Shown here: positions 1 to 9,654 of the stretch, piece after piece
Position numbering within the stretch: the first letter of the stretch is position 1
Layout: each line of letters starts with the position of its first letter
Assembly (NCBI RefSeq): GCF_013415845.1
Contig: NZ_CP058907.1
Coordinates: forward strand, 248,001 to 312,000
From: Rhodopseudomonas palustris
Lineage (GTDB): Bacteria > Pseudomonadota > Alphaproteobacteria > Rhizobiales > Xanthobacteraceae
Reading direction: 5' to 3'
Length of the DNA stretch: 64,000 bases
Made by a program: the position numbers and the translations under genes
The notes under the pieces: generated by a model
The model's input: the letters and a program-made list of their open reading frames with translations, nothing else
Told to the model about the DNA's origin: nothing
The model's database searches: none

Positions 1-29
1 CCGGCGATGACGCTTGCAAGGACCCGATC

Positions 30-1142
30 ATGGCAACGCACAAACTGCTTCTTCTCCCCGGCGACGGCATCGGCACCGAAGTGATGGCCGAGGTCAGCCG
101 GCTGATTGACTGGCTCAACAAGGCCGGCATTGCCAGCTTCGAGACCGAGCACGGCCTGGTCGGCGGCGCCGCCTATGACGCCGACAAGGTGGCGATCACC
201 GACGCCACCATGGCGCTGGCGCAGGACTCCGACGCGGTGATCTTCGGCGCGGTCGGCGGCCCGAAGTGGGACGGCGTGCCCTACGACGCCCGCCCCGAAG
301 CCGGCCTGCTGCGGCTGCGCAAGGATCTCGGCCTGTTCGCCAATCTGCGGCCGGCAGTGTGCTACCCGGCGCTGGCGGATTCCTCGAGCTTGAAGCGCGA
401 CGTGGTCGAAGGCCTCGACATCATGATCGTCCGCGAGTTGACCGGCGGCGTGTATTTCGGCGAGCCGAAGACCATCACCGATCTCGGCAACGGCCAGAAG
501 CGCGCGGTCGACACTCAGGTCTACGACACCTACGAGATCGAGCGGATCGGCCGGGTCGCGTTTGACCTCGCCCGCAAGCGCCGCAACAAGGTCACCTCGA
601 TGGAGAAGCGCAACGTCATGAAGACGGGCGTGCTTTGGAATGAAGTGATCACCGCCGTGCACGACCGCGAATACAAGGACGTCCAGCTCGACCACCAGCT
701 CGCCGACTCGGGCGGCATGAACCTGGTCAAGTGGCCGAAGCAGTTCGACGTCATCGTCACCGACAACCTGTTCGGCGACATGCTGTCCGACATCGCCGCG
801 ATGCTGACCGGCTCGCTCGGCATGCTGCCGTCGGCCTCGCTCGGCGAAGTCGACGCCAAGACCGGCAAGCGCAAGTCGATGTACGAGCCGGTGCACGGCT
901 CGGCCCCGGACATCGCCGGCAAGGGCATGGCCAACCCGGTGGCGATGCTGGCCTCGTTCGGCATGGCGCTGCGCTATTCGCTCGACATGGGCGCGCTGGC
1001 CGACAAGCTTGACGAAGCGATCGCCGCGGTCCTGGCCAAGGGCCTGCGCACCGCCGACATCAAGAGCGAAGGCACCACGGTGATCTCGACCTCGCAGATG
1101 GGCGAAGCGATCGTCACCGAACTGCAGACCCTGCACGCCTGA
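30..1142 (+). CDS. leuB: 3-isopropylmalate dehydrogenase
   Basis: Oxidises and decarboxylates 3-isopropylmalate to 2-oxoisocaproate with NAD in leucine synthesis; cytoplasmic. The 370 residues match the usual family length. The N-terminus shows the nucleotide-fold motif [11 protein letters not shown]. The arginine-rich substrate motif [13 protein letters not shown] lies near residue 95. The metal-binding stretch [15 protein letters not shown] is near residue 245, and the NAD-binding loop [14 protein letters not shown] is near residue 290. An AAGGACC ribosome site sits just before the ATG. The gene is followed by a strong bidirectional terminator and is not next to leuC or leuD, which lie 8-14 kb downstream on the other strand. 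The family call is firm. Confidence 0.98.
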   Translation: MATHKLLLLPGDGIGTEVMAEVSRLIDWLNKAGIASFETEHGLVGGAAYDADKVAITDATMALAQDSDAVIFGAVGGPKWDGVPYDARPEAGLLRLRKDLGLFANLRPAVCYPALADSSSLKRDVVEGLDIMIVRELTGGVYFGEPKTITDLGNGQKRAVDTQVYDTYEIERIGRVAFDLARKRRNKVTSMEKRNVMKTGVLWNEVITAVHDREYKDVQLDHQLADSGGMNLVKWPKQFDVIVTDNLFGDMLSDIAAMLTGSLGMLPSASLGEVDAKTGKRKSMYEPVHGSAPDIAGKGMANPVAMLASFGMALRYSLDMGALADKLDEAIAAVLAKGLRTADIKSEGTTVISTSQMGEAIVTELQTLHA

Positions 1143-1233
1143 CGAGATCATTCGCGGGCCAGCCGCCGCGAACCGATCTTCAACAATGCGAGGAACCGCC
1201 GGGCCCAGCCCGGCGGGGACCTGAACCCAAACA

Positions 1234-1262
1234 AAAACGCCCGCCGGATCGGCGGGCGTTTT
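1234..1262. terminator. Bidirectional intrinsic terminator between leuB and a convergent gene
   Basis: A 12-base stem (AAAACGCCCGCC pairing with GGCGGGCGTTTT) closes a 5-base loop. T-runs follow on both strands, so it can end leuB from the left and the exported-protein gene from the right. Confidence 0.9.
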
Positions 1263-1298
1263 CGTTTCTGAAGCTGTCGCTACGGGTGCCGCAGCGGA

Positions 1299-1700
1299 TC
1301 AGTACAGCGGGAAACCGGTCGGAGAGCCGCCGAGATCGGAGGCCGGGTTGAGCGGCCAACGGTCGAGCGGGCGCTGGCCGTTCTCGCGGGCGAACGAATA
1401 GCCCGGCGGGAAGGCGTAGTCCGAGAAGTGACGTTCGCCCGGCTGCACTTCGGTGCCGGCATCGAGCCAGGACCGCTTGGTGACGTACACTCGGGTGCGG
1501 GGACCGGCCTGATAGACCACGTTCGGGCCGCGGGAGCCGTAGCGGATCTGGTCGGAGGTGCCGTAAACCCGCTTCTTCTTCGGCGCGGCATCGGCATTGC
1601 TGACGCCGATCACGGCGACGGCGGCTGCCGCGAGCAGGACCGGCAACAGTCTGGCGGCAGTGGATTTCACGAACATCGGGGTCCCCATCGGCAGGCGCAT
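1299..1700 (-). CDS. Small exported protein of unknown function
   Basis: A 133-residue protein of no recognised family. The N-terminus is a Sec-type signal: short basic start, hydrophobic core LLPVLLAAAAVAVIGV, then NADAAP as a likely signal peptidase I site. The mature part is basic at first (APKKKRVYG) and otherwise polar and rich in Pro, Gly, Tyr and Arg, with no cysteine and no second membrane segment. ATGs at 1700, 1688 and 1676 are all possible starts; the one at 1676 (MFVKST) gives the most typical signal peptide. It converges on leuB and shares its terminator. Periplasmic location is inferred from the signal only. Confidence 0.7.
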   Translation of the reverse strand: MRLPMGTPMFVKSTAARLLPVLLAAAAVAVIGVSNADAAPKKKRVYGTSDQIRYGSRGPNVVYQAGPRTRVYVTKRSWLDAGTEVQPGERHFSDYAFPPGYSFARENGQRPLDRWPLNPASDLGGSPTGFPLY

Positions 1701-1843
1701 TCCAGGTTCGTCCTTTGTAGCCGCCGCCGCACACCGGCCACAAGATCAATCCGGCAACACCAGCCGACAATCATTCAATCCGCCCGTCGCCAAAATGTTG
1801 CATCAACTCCAGGGCGTTACGCCGCCCCCGGCCCGTCTTTCGC

Positions 1844-2653
1844 TCATAGCCGACCGCGCAGCAGAGGGTCCTGCGGACCGGTCAGCCAGTCGGCGGACGC
1901 CTCCGAAGCCGCGGACTGATTCGGCGCGCAGCTGCCGCGCCGCAACTCCGCCTGGGCGAACGCAGCGGCCGTCGCGGCATCACCACCCAGCAGCACCAGC
2001 CGGTCGAGCAGGCAGGCCGCCGCGGACCGGCGCTGCGGCCCGCTGTCGCCGCGACAGGAGAAACCGGAAATCCTCAAACTCGCGGCATCGATCGCTTTGA
2101 CGAAGCCCAGACAAGAACCGGCCGGCCGATCGCTCCCCGGGAGGCTGAACAGCGGCACCGGGCCGAACTTGGTATCGATCACCCCGGCGGTCTCGATCGT
2201 CGCAGTTCCAGCCGGGTCCATGCGGGCCGCCAGGGCCGCTTCTGCCGCGACACGGGAGGTCTCACGACCGATCCGGTAGATCTCGATCTCGGCCGTCACC
2301 GGCTCTCCCGGCGCAGCCAAGCGCAGGATGTCTTTGCGGCCGCCATCGGGGTGGCGCAGAATTTCGGTCGTCTCGGCCTTGCCCGGCCAATCGAGCTGAC
2401 TGAGCGCGTAGGCCGGTTGCGACCGCGTCGCCACGCTCCAGCCCAGTCCGGCCTCGGCGGTGGTCGCCGCGGTGATCGCGGCGTCGGTCAGCGGATTGGC
2501 GGTGTAGAATACGATGAGGCCGATCAGCGCCAGCGCGCCCACATAGGCCATCGTCCGCAGCAGGGTGTCACGACATTCCTCGGCGAAGCTCTGCAGCGCC
2601 GGATAAATCCGGTGCCGGGAGGCTGCGGCGCGGAGGGCAGGGCTGCTTCGCAT
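1844..2653 (-). CDS. Membrane-anchored hypothetical protein
   Basis: A 269-residue protein of unknown function, divergent from asd. One hydrophobic segment (MAYVGALALIGLIVFYTAN, residues about 35-53) follows a basic N-terminus. The rest, some 210 residues, is soluble-looking, suggesting an inner-membrane anchor with a periplasmic domain. Four or five cysteines occur in the C-terminal half (for example GSCLGF and FSCRGD), so disulfides are possible. The frame stays open far upstream, across asd, but that part is antisense to asd and reads as low-complexity shadow. The ATG at 2653 (MRSSPAL) is therefore the chosen start. The later Met35 is an alternative. Confidence 0.65.
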   Translation of the reverse strand: MRSSPALRAAASRHRIYPALQSFAEECRDTLLRTMAYVGALALIGLIVFYTANPLTDAAITAATTAEAGLGWSVATRSQPAYALSQLDWPGKAETTEILRHPDGGRKDILRLAAPGEPVTAEIEIYRIGRETSRVAAEAALAARMDPAGTATIETAGVIDTKFGPVPLFSLPGSDRPAGSCLGFVKAIDAASLRISGFSCRGDSGPQRRSAAACLLDRLVLLGGDAATAAAFAQAELRRGSCAPNQSAASEASADWLTGPQDPLLRGRL

Positions 2654-2767
2654 TGCGCGGGCTCGAACGGCTACTACGTTGTGTCCGAGGCGTTTCTCGC
2701 ATAGAAGCGCTGACTTCTCCTTGCTGCGGCCTGCCGCAGCGGAGCAAATTCCTTCGGAGAGTGAACG

Positions 2768-3802
2768 ATGGGTTACAAAGTCGCGGTAGTGGGTGCGACC
2801 GGCAATGTCGGGCGTGAGATGCTCGCCATTCTGGACGAACGCAAATTCCCGGCCGACGAGGTGGTGGCGCTGGCATCGCGCCGCTCGGTCGGCGTCGAGG
2901 TGAGCTACGGCGACAAAACCCTGAAATGCAAGGCGCTCGAGCACTACGACTTCAGCGACGTCGACATCTGCCTGATGTCGGCCGGCGGCGAAGTGTCGAA
3001 GGAATGGTCGCCGAAGATCGGTGCGCAGGGCGCGGTGGTGATCGACAACTCCAGCGCGTGGCGGATGGACCCGGACGTGCCGCTGATCGTTCCCGAAGTG
3101 AACGCAGCGGCCGCGGCCGGCTTCACCAAGAAGAACATCATCGCCAATCCGAACTGCTCGACCGCGCAGCTCGTGGTGGCGCTGAAGCCGCTGCATGATC
3201 ACGCCAAGATCAAGCGCGTGGTGGTGTCGACCTATCAGTCGGTGTCGGGCGCCGGCAAGGACGCGATGGACGAGCTGTTCTCGCAGACCAAGGCCGTCTA
3301 CACCAACAGCGAGCTGGTGAATAAGAAATTCCCGAAGCGGATCGCCTTCAACCTCATCCCGCAGATCGACGTCTTCATGGAAGACGGCTTTACCAAGGAA
3401 GAGTGGAAGATGGTGGTCGAGACCAAGAAGATCCTCGACCCCAAGATCAAACTGACCGCGACCTGCGTGCGGGTGCCGGTGTTCGTCAGCCACTCGGAAT
3501 CGGTCAACATCGAGTTCGAGAACCCGATCAGCGCCGACGAAGCGCGCGAGATCTTGCGCAAGGCGCCGGGCTGCCTCGTCATCGACAAGCACGAGCCGGG
3601 CGGCTACGTCACGCCGTATGAAGCCGCCGGCGAGGATGCGACCTATATCAGCCGCATCCGCACCGACCCGACCGTCGACAACGGTCTGGTGCTGTGGTGC
3701 GTGTCCGACAACCTGCGCAAGGGCGCGGCGCTGAACGCGATCCAGATCGCCGAAGTGCTGATCAACCGTAAGCTGATCACCGCCAAGAAGCAGGCGGCAT
3801 AG
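2768..3802 (+). CDS. asd: Aspartate-semialdehyde dehydrogenase
   Basis: Makes aspartate semialdehyde from aspartyl phosphate with NADPH, the branch point to lysine/diaminopimelate, threonine and methionine. The N-terminal dinucleotide loop GATGNVG is at residues 9-15 and the catalytic cysteine is Cys130 in NPNCSTAQ. The substrate-binding region holds SVSGAGKDAM, and a downstream HSESVNIEFE segment matches the family. Length 344 is normal. A GGAGAG ribosome site precedes the ATG by about 7 bases. The upstream gap has an 8-base perfect inverted repeat at 2723-2740. A strong terminator follows, so it looks monocistronic. Confidence 0.97.
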   Translation: MGYKVAVVGATGNVGREMLAILDERKFPADEVVALASRRSVGVEVSYGDKTLKCKALEHYDFSDVDICLMSAGGEVSKEWSPKIGAQGAVVIDNSSAWRMDPDVPLIVPEVNAAAAAGFTKKNIIANPNCSTAQLVVALKPLHDHAKIKRVVVSTYQSVSGAGKDAMDELFSQTKAVYTNSELVNKKFPKRIAFNLIPQIDVFMEDGFTKEEWKMVVETKKILDPKIKLTATCVRVPVFVSHSESVNIEFENPISADEAREILRKAPGCLVIDKHEPGGYVTPYEAAGEDATYISRIRTDPTVDNGLVLWCVSDNLRKGAALNAIQIAEVLINRKLITAKKQAA

Positions 3803-3829
3803 CCGTCAGGAATTTTGATATCGACAGGC

Positions 3830-3857
3830 AATGGCCGGGGCTCGTCCCCGGCCATTT
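3830..3857 (+). terminator. Intrinsic terminator of asd
   Basis: AATGGCCGGGG pairs with CCCCGGCCATT around the loop CTCGT and is followed by TTTTC, 27 bases after the asd stop. Confidence 0.9.
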
Positions 3858-3937
3858 TCGTTCGGGGTGCGCAACGGTACTGACGCGAGCGCGCCCGCAC
3901 GTTAGGCTGGCGCAGCTTCATTGCCCACGGCCGCCCC

Positions 3938-4492
3938 ATGACCGACCAACCTGATCCGACGCCATCCCCGTCCTCCGCGAAACACGTCGAGCGCGGCTTC
4001 GAGACCTTGCTGTTCAACAGCCGCTGGCTGATGGCGCCGTTCTATTTCGGTCTGGTGATCAGCCTCGTCGTGCTGCTCTATAAATTCGTGATGCTGCTGT
4101 ACGAGTTCATCGTGCACGCGACGCTCGCCAAGGAATCCGACATCATCCTCGGCGTGCTCAGCCTGATCGACGTGTCGCTGACCGGCAATCTGGTGCTGAT
4201 CGTGGTGTTCTCCGGCTACGAGAACTTCGTGTCGCGGATCGACCCCGGCAATCATCCGGATTGGCCGGAATGGATGACCAAGGTCGATTTCGCCGGACTG
4301 AAGCAGAAGCTGCTGGCCTCGATCGTGGCAATCTCGGCGATCCAGGTGCTCAAAGCGTTCATGAACATCGACAGCTACGATCAGACCAAACTCACCTGGC
4401 TGGTCGGCATCCATCTGGTGTTCGTGGTCTCGACCCTGATCATGGCGCTATCCGACCGCTGGGGCCACAGCGACGATAAAGGCGGACATTAG
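3938..4492 (+). CDS. UPF0114 family integral membrane protein (YqhA-like)
   Basis: A 184-residue inner-membrane protein of the UPF0114/TIGR00645 family, whose function is not established. After a polar Pro/Ser-rich start comes the family signature FETLLFNSRWLMAPFY. Transmembrane segments follow at about residues 33-55, 72-92, 118-140 and 152-172. Between them lies the conserved cytoplasmic FSGYENFVSRID. It is somewhat longer than the roughly 165 residues usual in enterics because of the N-terminal tail. It is a single gene between asd and a convergent carbonic anhydrase. The family call is sure; the role is unknown. Confidence 0.9.
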   Translation: MTDQPDPTPSPSSAKHVERGFETLLFNSRWLMAPFYFGLVISLVVLLYKFVMLLYEFIVHATLAKESDIILGVLSLIDVSLTGNLVLIVVFSGYENFVSRIDPGNHPDWPEWMTKVDFAGLKQKLLASIVAISAIQVLKAFMNIDSYDQTKLTWLVGIHLVFVVSTLIMALSDRWGHSDDKGGH

Positions 4493-4520
4493 CCGCTTCC
4501 TTGGCGCTCTCCCGGCACAG

Positions 4521-4628
4521 CGTCATGCGCGGGCTTGACCCGCGCATCCATCCCGCGCGAAGCGCAGTGAACGATTAGCTGATTGGCTTCCAAACGATGG
4601 ATTGCCGGGTCCAGCCCCGGCCATGACG
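4521..4628. repeat. Interspersed nested-palindrome repeat, family A, copy 1
   Basis: The outer ends are inverted repeats of about 32 bases (CGTCATGCGCGGGCTTGACC at the left, the matching ...CCATGACG at the right). Each arm is itself a small hairpin (CGCGGG...CCCGCG and CCGGGT...CCCCGG). The spacer between the arms is about 40 bases. It lies between convergent genes. Relatives in this window are at 16217 and 58214. Confidence 0.8.
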
Positions 4629-4640
4629 TCGCGTCTGCTC

Positions 4641-5285
4641 TCACACGACTTTTGCGGCCGGCACGAACTGCTTGTTCTCCTGATCGAGCACGAACAGATC
4701 GCCGTCGGCGACACCGAAATAGGCGCCGTGGAGCTGCAGCTTGCCACGCTCGACCAGGATTTTGATGCACGGGAACGTCATCAGGTTCTCGATGCTGCGG
4801 AACACCGCTGCCTTTTCGATCCGGGTGCGGAAGTCCTGCACGGTTTCGTGGTCGCGCTTTTCGACCACTTCGCCCGGCTTGGTGAACATCTGCATCCAGC
4901 GGCCGATGAAGTCGCTTTCGGTCAGCGGCGGGGTCTTGTCGGTGAACGCCTTGATGCCGCCGCACAGCGCGTGGCCGAGCACCACGATGTGCTTCACCCT
5001 GAGCACCTGCACGGCGAATTCCAGCGCCGCCGAAACGCCGTGGGCGCCGCCGTCCGGCTCGTACACCGGCACCAGATTGGCGACATTGCGCACCACGAAA
5101 ATCTCGCCCGGCCCGGCGTCGAAGATGACCTCCGGCGAGACGCGGCTGTCGCAGCAGCCGATCACCATCACTTCCGGCGACTGACCGCGCTCGGAGAGTT
5201 CACGGAAGCGGCTCTGCTCGGTCGGCAGCCGCTGCGTCCGGAACGCCTCGTAACCGTCGATCAGTGACTTCGGAAAGGATGTCAT
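4641..5285 (-). CDS. Beta-class carbonic anhydrase
   Basis: Interconverts CO2 and bicarbonate; cytoplasmic zinc enzyme. The beta-class zinc ligands are present: Cys45 in GCCDSRVSPE (with the Asp46-Arg48 dyad), then His105 and Cys108 in GHALCGG. The length of 214 is normal. The frame is open another 20 codons upstream, but the ATG at 5285 has GGAGGGA 6-12 bases before it and starts with the usual MTSFPKSLIDGYEAF, so it is preferred. Supply of CO2/HCO3 would fit carboxylation in a phototroph, though these enzymes are also housekeeping. Confidence 0.95.
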   Translation of the reverse strand: MTSFPKSLIDGYEAFRTQRLPTEQSRFRELSERGQSPEVMVIGCCDSRVSPEVIFDAGPGEIFVVRNVANLVPVYEPDGGAHGVSAALEFAVQVLRVKHIVVLGHALCGGIKAFTDKTPPLTESDFIGRWMQMFTKPGEVVEKRDHETVQDFRTRIEKAAVFRSIENLMTFPCIKILVERGKLQLHGAYFGVADGDLFVLDQENKQFVPAAKVV

Positions 5286-5466
5286 CGGCGCAGTTCCCTC
5301 CTTCAGGGTGCGGGGGTGGGGCACGTCGGCGAACGATACCGCCATCGCGACGCGCGCGGCCTGATGCCGCTCGCATAATCACAGGACGGGGCCGCGAACA
5401 AGCCTTCCGACCGGATGATCGAGATGCTATCGGCTCGGACGTTTTCGTGACGCCGAAGGGGGAACC

Positions 5467-6345
5467 ATGATTCGACCGCGCCGCAGCCTCTTGTTCATGC
5501 CGGGATCGAACGCGCGGGCGCTTGAAAAGGCCCGGCTGCTGCCCGTCGACGGCCTGATCCTGGACCTCGAAGACGCGGTGGCGCCCGACGCCAAGGATAC
5601 GGCGCGCGACCAGATCGCAGCGGCTGTGGCGGCCAAGGGCTACGGCAAGCGCGAAGTCCTGGTGCGGATCAACGCGCTCGACACCGCGTGGTGGCAGGAC
5701 GACATCGCGATGGCCGCAAAGGCCGGGCCGGACGGCATTCTGGTGCCGAAGGTCTCGAGCATCGAAGACATCGCCACCGTGGGCAACAAGCTCGCCGAAC
5801 TCGGCGCCGATCCATCGATCCGGGTCTGGATCATGATCGAGACCGCGCGCGGCGTGCTGCATGCCGAGGAACTGGCCGCACAGAAGCACGAGGCCAAGTC
5901 GCGGCTGGAAGGCTTCGTGTTCGGCCCCAACGACATCTCGCGCGAAACCGGCATTCGAATGCTGCCCGGCCGCTCCACCATGCTGTCGATGATCACGCAT
6001 TGCGTGCTCGCCGCGCGCGTCCACGGCCTGATCGCGCTGGACGGACCGTACAGCGACATCGGCAATGTCGACGGCCTGTCGGAAGAGTGCGCGCAGGCGC
6101 GCGACCTCGGCTTCGACGGCAAGACGCTGATCCATCCCGGCCAAATCGACGCCTGCAACGCCGCCTTCACGCCGCCGCCCGAAGACGTCGCCCAGGCCCG
6201 CAAGATCCTCGCCGCATTCGAGCGCCCGGAGAACCAGGGCCGCGGCGCGATCCAGCTCGACGGCCGCATGGTCGAACGCCTGCACGCCGAAATCGCCAAG
6301 AAGACGATTGCGATCGCCGACGCGATCGAGACCGCAGGCCATTAA
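5467..6345 (+). CDS. HpcH/HpaI aldolase / citrate lyase beta-like (CoA-ester lyase)
   Basis: A TIM-barrel lyase of the CitE-like group, 292 residues, cleaving or forming a CoA thioester such as malyl-CoA or methylmalyl-CoA. Typical motifs are visible: RRSLLFMPGSNARALEKA at the N-terminus, LDLEDAVAPDAKD (acidic residues for Mg), the substrate arginine in VLVRINALD, and IMIETARGVLHAEEL for the second acidic ligand. No citrate lyase alpha or gamma subunit is nearby, so true citrate lyase is unlikely. The exact substrate cannot be told from sequence. GGGGGAACC lies before the ATG. It stands alone, divergent from the carbonic anhydrase. Confidence 0.88.
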   Translation: MIRPRRSLLFMPGSNARALEKARLLPVDGLILDLEDAVAPDAKDTARDQIAAAVAAKGYGKREVLVRINALDTAWWQDDIAMAAKAGPDGILVPKVSSIEDIATVGNKLAELGADPSIRVWIMIETARGVLHAEELAAQKHEAKSRLEGFVFGPNDISRETGIRMLPGRSTMLSMITHCVLAARVHGLIALDGPYSDIGNVDGLSEECAQARDLGFDGKTLIHPGQIDACNAAFTPPPEDVAQARKILAAFERPENQGRGAIQLDGRMVERLHAEIAKKTIAIADAIETAGH

Positions 6346-6373
6346 GGCCGCAAGCGGCTAATACAGCGGATGG

Positions 6374-6492
6374 TCATTCCGGGGCGCGAGCGCACAGCTC
6401 GCGAACCCGGAATCCCGAGATTGTTTTGCGATCGTTGGTTATTTGAACATCGCGATTCCGGGTTCGCCGCTGCGCGGCGCCCCGGAATGACG
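6374..6492. repeat. Interspersed nested-palindrome repeat, family B, copy 1
   Basis: It starts TCATTCCGGGGCGCGAGCG and ends with the inverted ...GCGCCCCGGAATGACG. Each arm folds on itself and the arms also pair with each other. It lies between convergent genes. The second copy is at 17255. Confidence 0.85.
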
Positions 6493-6521
6493 TGTTTCTG
6501 ACTGCAAAGAGCGGTGCCCGA

Positions 6522-8213
6522 TCAGGCCGCGCGCACCGACGCCAGGAAGTTGCCGACCTCGGCGCGCAGGCGGCTGCTCTCGCTCGACAGCGATTTGGCG
6601 GCGGACAGTACCTGCACCGAGGCTGCGCCGGTCTCGCGGGCGCCGGCCTGGACGCGGGCGATGTCCTCGTCGACCTGCGAGGTGCCGTGGGCCGCGTGCT
6701 GGATGTTGACGGCGATGTCCTTGGTGGCCATGCCCTGCTCCTCGACCGCGGAGGCGATCGAGGAGGAGATCTCCGACATCTGGCCGATGATCGAGCAGAT
6801 CTCCTTGATGGCAGCCACCGACTCGCCGGTCGCCGCCTGAATGCCGGTGATCTGCTGACCGATCTCGCCGGTGGCCTTGCCGGTCTGCTCGGCCAGCGCC
6901 TTGACCTCCGACGCGACCACGGCGAAGCCGCGGCCTGCTTCACCGGCCCGGGCGGCTTCGATCGTCGCGTTCAGCGCGAGCAGATTGGTCTGCCCGGCAA
7001 TGTTGCTGATCAATTCGACGACATCCCCGATCCGGGCCGCAGCGGCCGACAATTCGCTGACCCGTTCATTGGTCTGGCGCGCCTGATCGGCCGCCTCGTT
7101 CGCCACGTTCGCAGAAGTCTGCACCTGCCGGCCGATCTCGTGGACCGATGCGGTCAGTTCCTCGCTGGCGGACGCCACCGACTGCACGCCGGCGGAGGCC
7201 TCCTGGGACGACGAGGCGACGCCGACCGCAAGCTCGAGCGAGCGAGCCGCGGTCGAGGACAGCGAGTGCGCGGCGGCTTCCAATTCGTTGGCGGCGGACG
7301 ACACGGTCTTGATGATCTCTCCGACCGCGTCTTCGAAACCGTCGGCGAGCCGCGCCATATCGGCCTTGCGCTGCTCGGCGACAAGATGCTCCTGCCGGCT
7401 CTTCTCGGCGGCTTCCTGGTTCGCCTTGTGCTCGGCGTTGGTCTTGATCGCGGTGATCGCTTTGGCCATGCCGCCGATCTCGTCGCTGCGGCCTGCACCC
7501 GGGATCACGACGTCGAGCATGCCGGCGGCCATCGCCTGCATGGCCGCGGTGAGCCGCACTAACGGACGGACCATTCCGACCGCGAGGCCGGCGACGCCGA
7601 GCGCGATCAGCAGCGCCGCAAAGCCTGACAGAATCCACACGATTGTCGAGTAGCTGCCGACCTGACGAGCGGCTTCGGTTTCAAGCTCGGCGTTCTCGGC
7701 GTTGGCGCGCTTGACGATGTCGTCGATAATGGCGCGATGCGCCGCGTAGCTTGCATCGAGCTTCGTGTAGGCAACCTCCGCCGCTGCCTCGTCACCAGCA
7801 CTCAAGGCCGGGATCAGCTCCTGCTCCGCCGCTCTCCAGAACTTCTGCACGGCCGCGTCGGAGTCGACGGTCAGCCGCGTCTTCAGGACCGGATCGAGCT
7901 CTGAGCCTGACCAGTATTTCTGCCGATCGAGATAGTCGCGGTGAAGCTGCTCGAGCTTGGCGGCATGGGCGCGCCACTCGGTGGGCCGGCGCAGCGCCAG
8001 CGTCGCTTCGAGGTAGGCTTCGATCACATAGGCCGGCGGCGGCAGAATGTCGGCGACCAGATCGTTGCCGAGCTTGATCTGCGAATACAGCGGCCCGCCG
8101 ACCCGCAATTGATTGAGCGCCATGAAGTTGGTGGTCAGCATCGCCGTGAGGCTCACCAGAACAACCACGGCGAAAGCGACGATCATCGATGTGATCGAAA
8201 GACGAATTTTCAT
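6522..8213 (-). CDS. Methyl-accepting chemotaxis protein
   Basis: A transmembrane chemoreceptor of 563 residues. TM1 is at about residues 9-30 and TM2 at about 190-212. Between them is a four-helix-bundle type periplasmic sensor of about 160 residues. A HAMP domain (about 213-265) and a coiled-coil signalling domain follow. The highly conserved tip [20 protein letters not shown] is near residue 400 and is followed by [17 protein letters not shown]. No C-terminal pentapeptide tether for CheR/CheB is seen; the protein ends at SVRAA. No chemotaxis or flagellar genes are adjacent, so it is an orphan receptor. The ligand is unknown. Confidence 0.96.
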   Translation of the reverse strand: MKIRLSITSMIVAFAVVVLVSLTAMLTTNFMALNQLRVGGPLYSQIKLGNDLVADILPPPAYVIEAYLEATLALRRPTEWRAHAAKLEQLHRDYLDRQKYWSGSELDPVLKTRLTVDSDAAVQKFWRAAEQELIPALSAGDEAAAEVAYTKLDASYAAHRAIIDDIVKRANAENAELETEAARQVGSYSTIVWILSGFAALLIALGVAGLAVGMVRPLVRLTAAMQAMAAGMLDVVIPGAGRSDEIGGMAKAITAIKTNAEHKANQEAAEKSRQEHLVAEQRKADMARLADGFEDAVGEIIKTVSSAANELEAAAHSLSSTAARSLELAVGVASSSQEASAGVQSVASASEELTASVHEIGRQVQTSANVANEAADQARQTNERVSELSAAAARIGDVVELISNIAGQTNLLALNATIEAARAGEAGRGFAVVASEVKALAEQTGKATGEIGQQITGIQAATGESVAAIKEICSIIGQMSEISSSIASAVEEQGMATKDIAVNIQHAAHGTSQVDEDIARVQAGARETGAASVQVLSAAKSLSSESSRLRAEVGNFLASVRAA

Positions 8214-8845
8214 GACGTTAGTCTCGGGTGGATCGGTTTCGACCTGATTAGTTCCAGCCGCTTAAGACGACGTTACGTCGCAGGAAAATCCGCCCCTAAA
8301 GATCGTAATCATACCAAGTGAGAGCGACACACTCTTGTCATTCAACGAACACGCGAATGCGCGGTTCTGCGCAACGCAGAACCGTTATCGGATCACTTTC
8401 GATCGGATGAATTGTGCAACGTCTGCGTAGTTAGTTCGAGACGGGGCAGGTCGGAAACTCCCGTCATTGCCGAACGCAAACTTCAAACCGCGTAGCACGG
8501 CATGCATTGCGACGATGCAGCGCGCGAGTCCATACGACCATCGTGGCACAATCTCGGATCGCACCCACGCCACGCTTGGCATCGTCATTGCAGACGATCA
8601 GAGTCTGCGGCAGCGCCTCGATCCGAGGCAAGCGTCGGCATTGCGGGTTTAAGAAGCTTGAAGTGAGCGCAGACGCAATTGCGTGGTCGCATAGCGCACT
8701 TCATAGATTAACTGACGCGATGCGGCTCAAGGGAGCCTCAGGGCCTGGTTGAAACTCAACCGGCGATGTCGAACGCCTACTCTCGCCGCGTCATGCTCGG
8801 ACAGCCCGAGAATCTACGCCTTGGAGCCGACGTGACGACAAAGAC
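8214..8845. other. Long intergenic region upstream of the chemoreceptor
   Basis: About 630 bases without a convincing gene: no reading frame has plausible codon use. Its GC content looks lower than its neighbours'. It must hold the promoter for the chemoreceptor near its left end. It contains one perfect hairpin at 8362-8384 (listed separately). Nothing else is recognised. Confidence 0.5.
8362..8384. repeat. Perfect 10-bp inverted repeat
   Basis: CGGTTCTGCG and CGCAGAACCG flank a 3-base CAA loop. There is no T-run on either side, so it is not a standard terminator. It could be an operator or part of an RNA. It sits about 150 bases upstream of the chemoreceptor start. Confidence 0.6.
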
Positions 8846-8872
8846 GAAAATGGCCGGGGCGAACCCGGCCAT
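8846..8872 (-). terminator. Intrinsic terminator of leuD
   Basis: Read on the minus strand, ATGGCCGGG and CCCGGCCAT flank a 5-base loop and are followed by TTTTCGTCTTT, about 95 bases past the leuD stop. Confidence 0.8.
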
Positions 8873-8963
8873 CACGAAGCTTGATCGGCGAACTTTCCGA
8901 CAGACCGCAAGCGGGGCCACCGGTTCGCCGCGTGTCTTCCCGCCAAGCGAGGAAACCGGGGCG

Positions 8964-9569
8964 TTACGCCCAGGCGCGCTCGGTCTTCAGCTTGGTCTCG
9001 TAGGCGTCGATCGACGGCTTCTTTTCCAGCGTCAGGCCGATGTCGTCGAGACCGTTAATCAGGCAGTGCTTGCGGAACGGGTCGATCTCGAACTTGATCG
9101 CGCCGCCGTCGGGACCGCGGATTTCCTGCGCCTGCAGGTCGATCGTCATCGTGGCATTGGAGCCGCGCTCGGCGTCGTCGAACAGCTTGTCGAGATCGGC
9201 CTGCGACACCCGGATCGGCAGCACGCCGTTCTTGAAGCAGTTGTTGTAGAAAATGTCACCGAACGAGGTCGAGATCACGCAGCGGATGCCGAAATCGAGC
9301 AGCGCCCACGGGGCATGCTCACGGCTCGAGCCGCAGCCGAAATTGTCGCCGGCGACCAGGATCTTGGCGCCGCGATAGGCCGGCTTGTTGAGGATGAAAT
9401 CCGGGTTCTCGCTGCCGTCGTCCTTGTAGCGCTGCTCCGAGAACAAGCCCTTGCCGAGACCGGTGCGCTTGATGGTCTTCAGGTACTGCTTGGGAATGAT
9501 CATGTCGGTGTCGACATTGATGATCTTCAGCGGCGCAGCGACGCCTTCCAGCGTGGTGAACTTGTCCAT
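8964..9569 (-). CDS. leuD: 3-isopropylmalate dehydratase small subunit
   Basis: Small (swivel) subunit of isopropylmalate isomerase, partner of LeuC at 13224-14633. The 201-residue product starts [14 protein letters not shown] and has the family markers [35 protein letters not shown] and [17 protein letters not shown]. The upstream in-frame extension to 9749 lacks family similarity and overlaps the region before the zincin-like gene. The ATG at 9569 is chosen; GGAGACCTGACG precedes it. It has its own terminator. About 3.6 kb and several unrelated genes separate it from leuC, so the two subunits must be expressed from separate transcripts. Confidence 0.97.
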   Translation of the reverse strand: MDKFTTLEGVAAPLKIINVDTDMIIPKQYLKTIKRTGLGKGLFSEQRYKDDGSENPDFILNKPAYRGAKILVAGDNFGCGSSREHAPWALLDFGIRCVISTSFGDIFYNNCFKNGVLPIRVSQADLDKLFDDAERGSNATMTIDLQAQEIRGPDGGAIKFEIDPFRKHCLINGLDDIGLTLEKKPSIDAYETKLKTERAWA

Positions 9570-9654
9570 CGTCAGGTCTCCGGGGTTTGGAATGGTCTTA
9601 ACGCCCCTTGGCCGGCGGTCAAGCCGGCAAACCGCAGAGCCGCGCGCGGCAGGC

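Noticed and set aside
2654..3592. Upstream open continuation of the gene at 1844, antisense to asd
   Set aside because: It is the shadow of asd codon bias, with no start signal and low-complexity His/Arg/Asp composition. The gene more plausibly starts at 2653.
5467..6345. True citrate lyase beta subunit
   Set aside because: No alpha or gamma subunit and no citrate lyase ligase nearby; a stand-alone CoA-ester lyase fits better.
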